From Zygnema cylindricum (Eukaryota > Streptophyta > Zygnematophyceae > Zygnematales > Zygnemataceae): a DNA stretch of 40,471 nt. Shown one piece after another: positions 11,564 to 22,800 of the stretch. The position numbers were made by a program, and so were the translations under genes. The DNA is taken from NCBI GenBank assembly GCA_037447655.1, contig JBBHKE010001586.1, positions 1 to 40,471 of the forward strand, in the 5' to 3' direction. The notes beneath the pieces are model-generated. The model was not told the DNA's origin, made no database searches, and saw nothing but the letters and a program-made list of their open reading frames with translations. Position 1 is the first letter of the stretch; every line of letters begins with the position of its first letter.

Positions 11564-12548
11564 TGTTAAAATTGGAAATCTTTAGTTAGTAGATAGAGCT
11601 GTGAGGAGGGATTGAGGACTTAAAATATTTTAGGAAATAAATAGTTGTAATATTTACCTCAAATAGTGTTACAGTAAGAAAAGGTCAAGGGAGTGTACTG
11701 TACGGACAATTGGACACGCGTCGACAGGGAAAGGGTGTTGTAGGATTCACGGAGTAGCGCCAATGACCAGTTACACGTGTTTGCCGATTAACAAGCGAAT
11801 TGACAAAATCGGACGAACGGAATGTAAGCCGCTTACTTGGGAATGAATGGTATGGTCAACCATGAGCAGCCGGTGATAGGGATTGAATTGACGGACGCGA
11901 TTCAGGAGTGACCACAAGTGACGAAGCACACTTGCACGAAATCAGGTGCTTCGTACTACACGACGACAGTTAGCCGGATGCTAGCGAGTAGTGCAGATTA
12001 AGCACCAAGAACAGTTAATGTACGGTCTTCTATTTGTAAATATATGACAACAAGGTTTTGTAGTCTAGCCAATTAAAATTAGTGTCGCACTATTCAGATT
12101 TTAGAAATGGCAAAATTAGATTTTGGAAGTACTCTTAAAATGTTAAAGTACGTTTTAGTACTTTGTCGTAACATAGAACAGTAATCTAGTACAGTCATTT
12201 AAATAAGTGTGACCAGTAGATACTATTTGTGAGTATATAACTTAGGACTTAGAAAAATTGTAATCATCCAAGGCTTGGGATATTAATCATCTAAGGCAGT
12301 TTTTGTGAATCTGCAGAGTGAATATCTTATGGTTGAATGAATCAATTGAGCTAAGACTTTAAAGACTGTTTCTACACTGTGTTTCCTACTGTTATGCAGA
12401 ATTTGAGTCTGCGTTGACCATTGAGTTGTCTTCTGTTACATCTTGAAGCTGGTTGTTGAGGAGGGTACTTGATAGCTTCTGTTTAGATGTCTACTTCCAC
12501 TACTACTGCTTCTGGCTCTCCTCTTGCTACTGTGCTTGTAGAACATCA
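11564..12548 (+). repeat. Element A 3' LTR
   Basis: It starts TGTTAAAATTGG and ends GAACATCA, followed by ATAAG. It corresponds to 6324-7387 without the 101-bp duplication. It repeats the in-LTR gag start: an ATG at 12487 followed by the same STSTTTASGS coding. Confidence 0.9.
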
Positions 12549-12553
12549 ATAAG

Positions 12554-14521
12554 GAGCGTAACATAATTTTTCCTTGTGCAAAGACATCATATATTGCAAA
12601 TTTCGTAGCATGTTCGTTTCCTCCCTATTTGTAGGGAAATAAGAAAACTCTATCTTTTCAACGACCACTAAATTATGCAAAAAGTGTTAATGAATCCGAA
12701 TATGATTGTTGCGCTTCGAAAAAAAATAGCTTTTTCACGAGTGCCACAAAGCCCATTTGGACAAAAGAAATTTGTAAATACCCTCTCAAAACACCCAACA
12801 GAGTCAATATTTCATCAATTAAAACAGTTGCCTTAAAAGCATGACACTCGACCATATATTCCGCTTCGATTAAATTTAGCGTAACTGTAAGATGGAGTCA
12901 AGAATTCTAAAAAATTGTCGATCCTCAAAATACAAATCGTGACGGGACATCAATTTGCCCACATCAAGTCGTGGCCATTATCCACATTGCAATACTCTAT
13001 AAACTCCAACAAAACATATTCCTAAACACACTGTTCTAACCAAATACGAAAATATTCCCTTAACCACCTCCTAAAGTACCCTTTTCAGACCCTTCACGGA
13101 TTGGCTCATAGTTTAACTGGTCATCGGATTATCGGGTGTCCCAACACTTTAATCATTGAAGCAGCACTACAGTAAGATATAGAACATCCACCCCGTTTTT
13201 ATTCTCAAATTTAAATTTTATGTTTACATCCGACGGGGTAGAAAAAGAATTTGGGTCTAGTATGGATAACCACGTTATTACCTCCTCGCAATTGTGATCA
13301 TTGCTTAACAACTTATAATGGTTGTTTAGCCAAAGCGTTTAAACATCTTGTTGGCCATAGTGACTCAATCGCATACAAAGGCAAAGGATTAAATTCAGGA
13401 GATGGAGTGGTAGAGAATAAAATATTGAAACTATTATCCAAAACCTACACCACTTGAATTAATGTTTGTTTCATAGTGTACATCGAATCTAAAATTGTGA
13501 CGTAAGCCTCTCAGATGGCCTTCTTGGCTAATCTTCACACACAAAATGTCACCCTATTTAATTCGACAAACTCTCTTTGCCATCAACATTTTTAAAGTAC
13601 AATTCATAAGCAAAAATCAAAAACATTACTGAAGAAGATTCTACCTATGAAACTTTCATCTATCAACTAAAATTGGTTGAACTGACATTAGTGCGTTAAT
13701 GAACAAACACACTAAACATTAACAAGTATTAAATTTAACACAACATAAAACCATTTTGCTTTGTACTTACAAAATATATAATGTGAAACAAAAGTGAGAG
13801 TGACACACAACCAAACACAAATCCAGACCAATCTAAACTTTGATATTTATGAACATGCTCTTTTCTTGAACCTGCCACACTTATTTGTCGAAAGGTGTGA
13901 CTTCGGTCGATAAGAGATTGCATCATATCCCATTATGAGGAAACCCGTCACAATAAAGCGAGACGTTGAGAGATAGGCCGAAAGCACCGCTAAATGTAAG
14001 TCACATCATGTTACAAATCTACAACCACTAGTGATAACAAGGTTAAAGGTTTTAGTAGCTTTGCTTGTCCCTAAAAAAAAACGTCATTATAAAAAAATTA
14101 TTAGAATATAATAAAGAAAGATATATATAAAACATATGCAAAGATTTTTTAATCTTCTCACAAATATCAAGAAGAATGGAAGACAGAGTCATTTAAAACT
14201 TTGATTTGAGTTACAAACATTATCATTTGCACTACGTTGTGTTTCTTTACCAAGCCACGAGAGTTTAACAAAGTGAACAACTGACTATACACTAGTAAAT
14301 AAAGTTTCAAACAATTTGTTATTCAAACAAATGTGGATCATTCCTCTTGTGTTTGTCTGTGGATAAAACCATACCTTTGTGATTTGTGCTCAACACCAAC
14401 TATGTTACTTGAATAAATTTTACTCGTAAATGAATGGTTTCCAATGACCTGCCTCGGTTTTCAAGTTTTAGGCCCACAAAATCATGTAGATAAGTGTGTT
14501 AAAATGAATTATCAATCTTGG
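12554..14521. other. Intergenic region, nothing recognised
   Basis: AT-rich DNA with only short chance frames (60-68 codons) and no LTR, RNA gene or conserved motif that I can identify. Confidence 0.55.
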
Positions 14522-15127
14522 TGTTGTGGAGGCAAGAAATTTTGAATAAGTAATTCTCTAGTCACTAGTTTATTTCCTAGATTCTAGAGAAAAGAGAGAG
14601 AGTTAGGCGGAAAGCCACCATGGCTATCTCCTTGGTAGACAAGGTGCAGACTAAGGAAGGAGAGAGACAGAGAGACAAGAGGAGACTCTATCAAAAATAT
14701 TAAACTAGCTTAGGTTTGATATTAGGTTCTACAGAGTGCAAGGTAGTCACCAGCCTTATCACGTAAGTTGTAGAAGAATAATTACTTGTACAGGGTTTGA
14801 TAATCTCATAAATAGTCCACAAGCTATTTAATCATTTAAGAATAACCAACGAACTAGTGGACATAGTACGAGAGAAGTACGACGACGGAAAAGATCATTT
14901 TGCGCGTCGCTAGAATACAACGGATGACATTTGTCTCGAAAACATGAGCAGACGGCCCGCGTGGGCATCGCCATCCCAAAATGGCTCTTTTGGCGGCTTA
15001 TGCAAAAAGAGAACACAAAATGACACGTGGCACGTTGCTAGGGGTAAACATAGGGAGACGGGAAAAATCCATGGCATTAGACATGGAAGGTACATTGTCG
15101 TCATTGGTGTCCTATAGAAGGCGTTCA
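14522..15127 (+). repeat. Possible 5' LTR with a conventional primer site
   Basis: It starts TGTTGTGGAGGC and ends GCGTTCA, then AA, then TGGTATCAAAGC. It contains ATGACACGTGGCACG (G-box) and GCCACCATGGCTATC, echoing the LTRs of the nested family. No partner LTR and no coding region are visible. Element G begins 98 bp after the primer site, so at most this is a truncated relic. The start is a guess based on the TG terminus. Confidence 0.35.
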
Positions 15128-15129
15128 AA

Positions 15130-15141
15130 TGGTATCAAAGC
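15130..15141 (+). other. Possible conventional tRNA-iMet primer-binding site
   Basis: TGGTATCAAAGC matches the usual plant Copia PBS TGGTATCAGAGC at 11 of 12 positions and sits 2 nt after a CA-ending candidate LTR. Confidence 0.4.
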
Positions 15142-15574
15142 TAGTGTACCTTCCCTTGTACAAATTGTACGTTACGCTGTTATGATTGGTTGACAAGTCA
15201 CTAGATAGGGGTTGTGAGTAGGAATTTAAAACTTAGGAGTGCAACTCTGAGACCTCTATTGGCCCTCAAAGTAGGCAGCTCACTAGAAACTCCTAGGATT
15301 GCCCTGACCCCTTTGAGTATCTACGAGAATAACTGCCACCCTGACATATGAAAACTCTGACCAACTTCACCCCTCCGAAGAGAAGACTCCCGTGAGTCAA
15401 TAGCAAAAACAATTCCTGAATATGCTCCCCTGAGCAGTAAGTTGTGAAGGGTCAAAGTTGACCTTTTGTAAAGGGGCTTTGCGGGGGAGAGAGGTCTACC
15501 TACTAAATTTTCTAAGTCCTAAATCCCTCTCTTAACCCTATACTACTAGAGTACGGCACCAATAAGATTACTGT

Positions 15575-15616
15575 GTCGTACAAAAAAGTACAGATGCCGA
15601 GGTACTTTTTGTACGG
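15575..15616. repeat. GTAC hairpin in the G 3' LTR
   Basis: GTACAAAAAAGTAC and GTACTTTTTGTAC form an inverted repeat around a short loop. The same pairing, with different bases, recurs in the other LTRs of the window. Confidence 0.7.
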
Positions 15617-15657
15617 GCATCGTACTCTGGAGATGCCGCAAGCTAATGAAATTGTGC

Positions 15658-15663
15658 CACGTG
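15658..15663. promoter_or_regulatory. G-box/ABRE-like motif, G 3' LTR
   Basis: CACGTG within GCCACGTGTCA, at an equivalent place to the G-boxes of the other LTRs. Plant bZIP factors in stress responses bind such cores; regulation here is inferred only. Confidence 0.45.
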
Positions 15664-16271
15664 TCACTTGACGTGACGATGACCGAAAAACGGCCAAAGC
15701 GCCCATTCCGGGATCTCAGCATCTATCGCGGCCGTTTGATCAAGATCGGCTTTTAATTTGAGCCATCGAAGATGATTGCGTGGTATTTGTTTCTCCGTTG
15801 AAAATGATTGCGTGGTATTTCTTTCGCCGTTGAAACAAATGCGCGGTATTTTTTTCTTCGAATACCGTACATCTTACTAGACAAATCTTTATCTATGTCC
15901 TAAGAACCTGTTCGCGCCGTTAAATTGTCTACTTATATGTCTATAAATATTTAAAAGACCCTATATACCTCAACACTGATCCTATACTAATAAAATAAAG
16001 CTACCGGCTATTGTTTGACGGACGACAGGTACTGAGATAAAATCCTGGGTCTGTCAAGTTCCTTTTGGTAAACCTACAAAACTACTACATGTCTCTCTAT
16101 AGACATCATGGGGAGCCATGGCTCTAGCTTCCTCTCCAACCTTCAATGACTGCGACAAGTGTGGGAGTTGGAGAGAGTAAATAGAGGCAAAGTGCCTCTG
16201 CTTCTTTTCTGCTCTTTATCTTTACATGTTTTAAACCTAAAAAATACAAATAAAAATATTTAGTTTCTACA

Positions 16272-16285
16272 CTCGCCTAATTTTC
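16272..16285 (-). other. Element G polypurine tract
   Basis: The plus strand reads CTCGCCTAATTTTC, the complement of a decayed purine tract. The other elements have CTCCCCTTATTTTC at this place. Confidence 0.75.
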
Positions 16286-18500
16286 TAGTCACTATTCAAT
16301 TTAAGAACACACTTCTCCCTGCAAAAAAATAGCTTAGGGGAAGGCACAGGTTTGGTCATCATATATGCTACCATCTCGCTATCTCGTTTGTACTCTAAAC
16401 TGATTATTTTGTCTTCTACCTTCTCTTTAAAAAATTTGAGTCTAATGTCTATGTATTTGGCTTTAAATGATGTTTAGGATTGGCAGCAAAAATAATTGCA
16501 CACCACTCTTAAGGTGACGAAGCTCACCAATCAAAGACTTAACCCACATCAATTCTTTTACAGTAGAGCAAGAGGCCATACACTCCGCCTCCATGGTGAA
16601 CTGAGCAATAACCTTTTGTTGTTTGCTACTCTAGCAATAAGCCCCATCACCCACATACAATACATATCCTGAACTACATCTTCTCATCGGAGCATCACCA
16701 TAACTGGCATCACTCTAAGTAGTGATGTCAGTATTCTCCCCACCCAAATTCAACCATAGATCCCTAGTTCCTATCAAATATCTAAGGACTCTGTTAGGTG
16801 CCTCCCAATCTCTCTTAGTGGGAGAATTTAGACTTCTACTCAGCACTCCTACAGCTGTAGCTAAATCCGACTGGGTACAATTCATAAAATAGGTTAGGCT
16901 TCCCACTTCTTGCCTGTAAAGAATAGTCTGCATAAAGTTCTGTTCTTCAAGACCAAATTCCTCCTCTAAGATTATGATTCCTTCTTCCACACTCCCTTCA
17001 CTTCCCGTCTTTAACTTAATTGGAGTTGTACAACTATTAGCCTTATCCATCTAAAACCTTTCCAACATGTTCCCTATTGCTTCTTTTTGAGTTAGTATTA
17101 TAATCTTTCTTTTTCAGTCTCTTTCTACTTGAATACTTAAAATATATCTTGCCTCCCCCGTATCCTTCATCTCAAATCTTCCCTAAAGATCGGTTTTCAG
17201 TTTATTAATTTTGTCCATTGATTTACTTAAAACAAATAAATAATCAACATACATTGTAATAAATATAACACCTACCTCCTCTTCAAAAACATAGATTGAG
17301 TGATCTGAGCTGATCCAGATATATCCTAGATAAGTGAGAAACTCATCAAGATTTTTATTCCACTGTCGGGGCGCGTGTTTTCAACCATAAAAAGATTTAA
17401 TCAGCCAGCATATCTTACTCTCCTCTCCTTGCTCCACAAATCCTTTGAGTTATCACATGAAGATCTCCTCTTCCAATTCTCCATGCAAAAAGGTTGTCTT
17501 GATGTCCATCAGTTGCACTTTCTTGTCTTTTTGTTGCTGCCAGACTGAGAAGTATGTGAATGATGATCGGGGCAAAGGTTTCCTAGTGGTTGATTCCCTC
17601 ATTTTGTGTAATTCATTTGGCCACTAACCGGGCCTTACAGCGCTCAATGGTGTTATCTGGGTTCACTTTTAATTGAACACACACTTCCAACCGATTGGGT
17701 TTCACTTAGGTGGACAACCAACCAGCTCCAAAGTATCGGTTGCCATAATTGAGGCCATCTCCTCATTAATGGTTGTCTTCCACCGGTTTTTTTTTGGACA
17801 GTTCATTGCCTTTCTATAAGTGTGAGGTTCATCCGAATGAGATAGTTTTATTACCTTGTTATTAACTTGTTTTTTTTACAACCTTTTGGAACTTCTCCTT
17901 TCTCCTTCAAAATTTGTTGCCAAAATAGATAGTTCCAGGTGGGTTCTTTCAAACAATCTCGGCTTCTCCATTGTCCCTTAATTCCAGATCAATTTCCGCC
18001 AAGTCTTCCGCTTTGGGTAGAGTTTTCACTAGAGTTTCCGCGAACAAGTCCTTCTCGGTCTGATTTGTACCTACAAGAATGTCATCTTCTTTGAAACCTG
18101 GATAATAGGAAGCTAAAAGTCATTGGAATTTTTTAACTCAAATCAGATTTTTACTGACTTTGTATACTTGAAAGGATCCACAGACTTTCTGTCATCCATA
18201 ACTACTAGGTGCTTTATTAAGATTATATCTTCATTTTTTAGATCATAACCTATGTATCCTTTGACATCCTCATCATATCCTAATAAGTAACCCGATTTTT
18301 CTTGTGGATCTACTTTTGAATAAGACTAATCTGTATCTAGACTAAACACTAGACTGCCGAAAACCATTAATTGAGATATGTCTGGTTTCCCGTCGGTCCA
18401 TCATTCATAAGGTGTTTAGCCTTTTACCGCTGAAGTAATAACTCTATTTTTAAGGTTTTTAGCACAAATCATTGCTTCGGCCCAAAACCTTTTTCCTATC
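16286..18500 (-). pseudogene. Element G integrase C-terminus, reverse transcriptase and RNase H, broken
   Basis: Reading on the minus strand, integrase C-terminal coding (FWAEA region, near 18480) leads through a linker to reverse transcriptase. The YVDD site reads YVDY at 17240-17251, a change that should abolish catalysis. A frame at 17050-16718 holds NSCTTPIKLK, YRQEVGSLTYFMNCTQSDLA and VLRYLIGTRDLWLNLGGE. RNase H words (MEAECMAS, ELMWVKSL, NPKHHLK-like) continue to about 16330 in other frames. Numerous stops and frameshifts are present. It is closest in sequence to elements B and C. Confidence 0.85.
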
Positions 18501-18504
18501 TACC

Positions 18505-18780
18505 AACCGCAGCAGCGCAGTCTAATTCCTGATTACATTCAAATACCCGCAGCTTCGTAGCAGTTGCTTTGTCACATACAAAAGTTAGCCGCAGCTGCGT
18601 TTGTCTTGTTGCGTAGCAACTACTTTGTGATGTACCAAAATATCTGCAGTTGCATTTGTCATGTTGCCTGCAGGGTGCGTTCGTCCGTATAGACAATACC
18701 AAAAATATCCGCAGCTGTGCTTGTTCCATCTGTGTCGCAGCTGCGTTGTTCAAATACTGGTGTCGGTATCATTCAAACTT
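18505..18780. repeat. Degenerate GC-richer minisatellite replacing the centre of element G
   Basis: About five imperfect units begin near 18508, 18548, 18588, 18644 and 18708. Each starts with a version of CCGCAGCTGCGTTTG and ends AT-rich (CAAATA or CAAAATA). The block sits between integrase and gag coding, where zinc knuckle, protease and integrase core should be. A minus-strand frame of 85 codons crosses it but is a by-product of the repeat. Confidence 0.6.
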
Positions 18781-18879
18781 GCAATGTGTTTCAAGTGACG
18801 ACGTGTGTCCTTATAGATATATTTTCCGCCGTCCTATAAATTTGTTGAGACCTAAAGATTTTAAAAACAATAGTCCTAA

Positions 18880-19647
18880 CTACCAAGGCTTGGCCACTCT
18901 TTCCTCCCCTTCGGATCTTAATCGTATTCTCCCCAACGAGAATCATCCCTACCACTAAATTCCATATCCACCTTGAGTCTGGCAATTCCTGCGCACGGTT
19001 GATCATGTTCTTGAACTCATCTGGTAACTTCACGAGCAAGCTAATAACTTCCAAATTTTCAGTTTCAACCTGTCTAGCACTCTCTAACTCCATGAAAAGT
19101 GTTCCGAGCTTATTACAAAAATTGAACATATTTCCCCCCTTGTATACATATGCGTCAATTTTGTGATTAGCCATTTGTTGTTGCATAATTGTACCACTTT
19201 AGTACATCTCTATGAGAGCCACCCAAAGATCGGATGCCCTCTCTACGTGCAAATGAGGAGATGAAAGCCCTTTAGTAAGATGGCTGACAAATGAAATGCT
19301 TTGCCGCCATATTGTTGTAGTCCTAGGTATCGGTATCATTCTCCTCGTTCCTCTATATAGGTGACATGAATGCCAAACCGGTTGCTATAGGTGTGACTGT
19401 CTCCTTCTCCATTCCTTTGTCCACCACCTCCTTCTCCTTTGTCTCCTCCGTTGGAGATGGATGTGCATCTCTAGTGAATCCGCTTCCTATAAACCCTAAA
19501 GGGATCCTAATACTGATTGGACGCCTCACCCGTCCACTCACTATTCCACAAAACCGTTTCTCACATAGAGCTCCTATCATCATACTTTCCCAGTATATGA
19601 AGCCTGTTCCAGTAAAGATGCGTTCCTTAGAGGGTGGGTCCATAACG
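18880..19647 (-). pseudogene. Element G gag, broken
   Basis: On the minus strand, coding runs from the LTR end (KLHVMDPPS) through TGFIYWESMMIGALCEKRF and SGRVRRP. A frameshifted and stop-containing stretch follows (19187-19352), then a frame to 18880 with NKLGTLFMELESARQ, LLVKLPDEFKNMINRAQELP and ENTIKIRRGGKSGQAL. Homology to the gags of C and E stops abruptly after QAL. No zinc knuckle remains. The first ATG is at 19643 within the primer site; the LTR position used in other copies is ATA. Confidence 0.85.
19633..19646 (-). other. Element G half-tRNA primer-binding site
   Basis: The plus strand reads GGTGGGTCCATAAC, so the element RNA matches the complement of the tRNA-iMet anticodon arm at 13 of 14 positions. 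It starts 1 nt after the LTR end. Confidence 0.65.
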
Positions 19648-20111
19648 TGCAACTTCGAGACCTCTATAGGTCCTCAAAGTAGGTAGTTCACAGAGAGCCT
19701 CGAGGATAACCCTAACCCCTTTTGTTTCAGCAAGAATAACTGTCAATTTGACAAACAAAAACGCTGACCATCTTCACCCCAATGAAGGCAAGACTCCCTT
19801 CAGTCAATAGAAAAAGAAATCTCCGAATTTGATCCCTTGAGTAGTAAGTTATAGGTGGTCAAAGATGACCTTTATAGTTACAAGCTCTCTTAGAGAGAGG
19901 TACCTAAATATCAATCAGTCTTGGTCTCCCTTCTCATGACTACCTACTACTAAACCGTAGTTCAATAGGAACTCTATATATTATAAGAAGGTACAGTGGG
20001 CGATGTACATATTGTACGTTTATTGTACGACATAGTCTACAAGGTAACACCTCTCAAATCGGGAGCTATGGTTCCTCCTCCCATCTTCTCCGGTATCAAA
20101 TAATGCGGTGC

Positions 20112-20119
20112 CACGTGGC
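20112..20119. promoter_or_regulatory. G-box/ABRE-like motif, G 5' LTR
   Basis: CACGTGGC, in the position corresponding to the motif in the other LTRs. Confidence 0.45.
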
Positions 20120-20211
20120 ACTCCGTGATGCTATCTTCAAATGTCGCCAAAAGCTCACTTCGGATGGCGGCTACAATGTTGGCCGTTCGATTAAAATATA
20201 TTTTACACGGT

Positions 20212-20216
20212 TCACA
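20212..20216. repeat. Target-site duplication of element B, left
   Basis: TCACA, repeated at 26541-26545. The two copies bracket the TG...CA ends of element B exactly. Confidence 0.9.
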
Positions 20217-21214
20217 TGCAATTCTGTGTCCCCCATTTGGACCAAAAATTGAGGAAGCCTCCAGGTAGTTTTCAACTAACCCATTATTAACAAAAATAAC
20301 TGCCACCCAAACAGTCAAATAGATAATCTAACTACACCCCTGTGCAGTTTAGACTCCTCTGAGTCCTCAGCAAGAAAAATCAATGAAAACGCCCAACCAG
20401 GCGATTAATTATGGAGTGGCAAAGATGCGAATATTTATACAAGCTTATTGGGAGAGAGGCGGCTACTTCCTTAATTCACTAAGTCCTAAACCCTCTCACA
20501 ACTCGTATCTACTGAGGTACATAACCAATCATAAGACTGTACTTTACAGAAAGGTACTACAAGCGATCTACTTTCTTTACGACCTATGTACGACAAGGCC
20601 ATCGAGTGGACGTTTGTCTCTTTCGGACTTGTCCTCATGTTCTCCGAAATTTCCTCTTCACAATGACATCGTGCCACAAGTCGCCAGTTTATGTCACAAC
20701 CGAAAATTGCCAAGGTTGCCATTCTAGGATCCCGGTGATGGTGCGGGTCGTCGGATAAAAACCGGCTTTAAACGACAGCCGATCAAAAAACAAATGTCCG
20801 GTACATTTGTTTCGTGCGCATTAAAACTCCAACTAGTTTCCATGTATTCTATTTGTAATTCCGTTAATCTGGTTAGTCGCCTATCTATTGTTTAAATAGC
20901 TATCAAACACTATGTTTCCTAACGGACTACTACGACAGACTAGTAAAGGTTGACGGCTACGCCTCCCCCTATCGGTCGGAGGTTCAAGTCTTGCTAGACG
21001 CAAACTTTTTGGTTGAGAGTGACTTAGGTCAGTCTTAAGCCCTGTTTATGGAGCTAAGGCAGCCATGGCTCCACCACCCTCTCTCTCATTGAGTGACTAC
21101 AACAAGTATGGGGGCTGGAGAGAGAAGGTGGAGGCAAGCTGCCTGTGCTCTCTTTTTCCTTTTTATTTAATTAAGACCTAGAAAATACCTCCCCTAAATC
21201 TAGTGATTTCAACA
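20217..21214 (-). repeat. Element B 3' LTR
   Basis: On the minus strand it starts TGTTGAAATCACTAG and ends CAGAATTGCA. It contains a B-box-like GGTTCAAGTCT at 20981 and carries an ATG exactly 20 nt before its end. Confidence 0.93.
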
Positions 21215-21782
21215 CTCCCCTTATTTTCAAGTCTAATTTTAGTTTATCTTTTAATCCACACTTTTTTTTATTGTACTTTAGCTTTGTAGATAGCACAGGC
21301 TTTGTCCTCATATCACCTACCATTTCCCCATCACTCATATACACCAAATTAACAATTTTATTCTTTACCTTTTTCCTCACAAAACTCAATCTTATGTCCA
21401 TATGCTTAGCTTTGAAATGATGTTTTGGATTTGCTGCAATTGCAATTGTAGCCTGATTATCACAAAACACTTCATGCACTCCCTTCTTCATGTACCCCAA
21501 TTCTTGCAATAAAGACTTCACCCACATCAGTTCTTTCACAGCAGAACAAGAGGCCATGTACTCAACCTCCATAGTGGCCTGAACAACAACCTATTGTTGC
21601 TTGCTGCTCCAACAACAAGCACCTTTCCCCACATACAACACATACCCAGAAGTGCATCTTCTTATAGGTGCATCCCCATAACTGGCATCACTCAAAGTAG
21701 TGATGTCAGTGTGCTCCCCTCCCAAATGCAACCATAGATCCCTAGTTCCCACCAGGTATCTCATTACTCTTTTAGCTGCTAA
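21171..21782 (-). pseudogene. Element B RNase H
   Basis: RNase H coding begins with YLVGTRDLWLHLGGE and DASYGDAPIRRCTSGYVLYV (21782-21600). A stop in the QQ region follows near 21594, then a frame at 21572-21171 with MASCSAVKELMWVKSL, FCDNQATIAIAANPKHHFKA, MDIRLSFVRKKV and a degraded ADMxTKP (GDMRTKP). The frame continues past the expected end into the 3' LTR because the stop is lost. Confidence 0.9.
21215..21228 (-). other. Element B polypurine tract
   Basis: The plus strand reads CTCCCCTTATTTTC; on the element RNA strand this is GAAAATAAGGGGAG, directly before the 3' LTR. Confidence 0.9.
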
Positions 21783-22800
21783 TCAGTCTCTCTTTTTGTG
21801 ATCATTAAGACTCTTACTGAGGACTCCAACTGCTGGTGCTATATCAGGTCTGGTGCAATTCATAAAGTAAATGAAACTTCCTACAACCTGTCTGTAAAGA
21901 AAAAACTTCATAAACTGCCTCTCTTCTAGACTCATCTGATTATCTAGCATTATCACTCCTCCTTCTACACTCCCATCACTTACTTTTTTCAAGTCCATCG
22001 GAGTGGTACAACTGTTTGCATTCTCCATCTGAAATTTCTCCAGCATATTTCCTATAGCCTCTTTCTGAGTAAGTCTGATTATCCTCTTCCCCCTATCCCT
22101 TTCCATTTGAATTCCTATAATATATTTAGCTTCCCCTAAATCCTTCATGTCAAATCTACTTTTAAGATCTTTCTTTAGCCTATTTATCTTTTCCATAGAC
22201 TTACTCAATACCAGCAAATCATCCACAAACTGCAATAAAAATCACACCATTCTCATCCTCAAACATATAAATAGAGTGGTCGGAACTGATCCGAATATAC
22301 CCCAGACTGGTAAGAAACTCATCTAGTTTCTTATCCCATTGTCTCGGGGAATGCTTCAATCCATATAAGGACTTTCTGAGTATGTAGACTTTGCTTTCCT
22401 CTCCTTCCTCTACAAAACCTTCTGGTTGCTGCATGAAGATTTCCTCCTCTATTTCACCGTTGAGGAAGGCGGTCTTAATATCCATCTGATATATCTCCAT
22501 GTCTTCCGCTGTTGCTAAACTAAGGAGAATCTTTACAGATGGGAATCAAACTACCAGAGCAAAAGTCTCCTCATAATCTATCCCTTCCTTTTGGGTGAAC
22601 CCCTTTGTCACCAACCGAGCCTTATATATCTCAATTGTATTATCTGGGTTCAGTTTTAGTTAAAATACCCATTGACAACCAATAGGTTTTTCATCTGGTG
22701 GACTGTCCACCAGCTCCCAAGTATTTTCCTCAATGATTGAAGCCATCACATCATTTATGGCTCTAACCCATCTCTTTTTCTCCAGACTGTCCATTGCCTC
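21783..22800 (-). pseudogene. Element B reverse transcriptase (RVT_2), broken
   Basis: The order on the minus strand is RAINDVMASIIEENTWELVD and IGCQWVF followed by a stop near 22660. A degraded stretch follows, then MDIKTAFLNGEIEEEIF, KSLYGLKHSPRQWDKKLDEF and ISSDHSIYMFED (22500-22219). A one-base deletion falls just before the active site, so VDDLLVLSK is read in the next frame (22235-21783) as FVDD rather than YVDD. LTQKEAIGNMLEKFQM and FMNCTRPDIAPAVGVLSKSL follow. Confidence 0.9.

Larger units (their letters stand above)
6324..12548 (+). mobile_element. Element A: full-length degenerate Ty1/Copia LTR retrotransposon
   Basis: The element is about 6.2 kb. It has two LTRs, a primer-site remnant, a polypurine tract, and gag, protease, integrase, reverse transcriptase and RNase H remnants in the Copia order (integrase before reverse transcriptase). 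Every domain is interrupted by stops or frameshifts, so it is a dead copy. The LTRs differ noticeably: 7 mismatches in a 93-nt stretch near 7083/12242, plus indels, which marks an old insertion. Its LTR shares no obvious sequence with those of elements B, C, E, F and G, but its gag begins similarly (LQVMG, then SRIPIFNG), so it is a distantly related lineage. Confidence 0.95.
15240..16271 (-). repeat. Element G 3' LTR
   Basis: On the minus strand it starts TGTAGAAACTAAATA and ends AGAGTTGCA. It shares ordered modules with the LTRs of C, E and F: the stem-loop near its start, the tRNA-like module (near 16010-16070), the GTAC hairpin (15575-15616) and a G-box (15658-15663). The position of the gag start, 20 nt before the LTR end, reads ATA. 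Confidence 0.85.
19648..20216 (-). repeat. Element G 5' LTR, 3' part
   Basis: It starts on the plus strand with TGCAACTTCGAGACCTC (the LTR end) and proceeds through the shared modules, including CACGTGGC at 20112, until the TCACA duplicated by insertion of B. The remainder is at 26546-27081. Confidence 0.85.

Noticed and set aside
12441-12548. Second tandem copy of element A beginning after its 3' LTR, because the similarity runs past the poor conventional primer site into the gag ATG
   Set aside because: Placing the LTR end at 7387/12548 gives CA ends, a near-matching 5-bp TSD, and the same GTTATGGGCC junction as in the other elements, so the gag start is simply part of the LTR.
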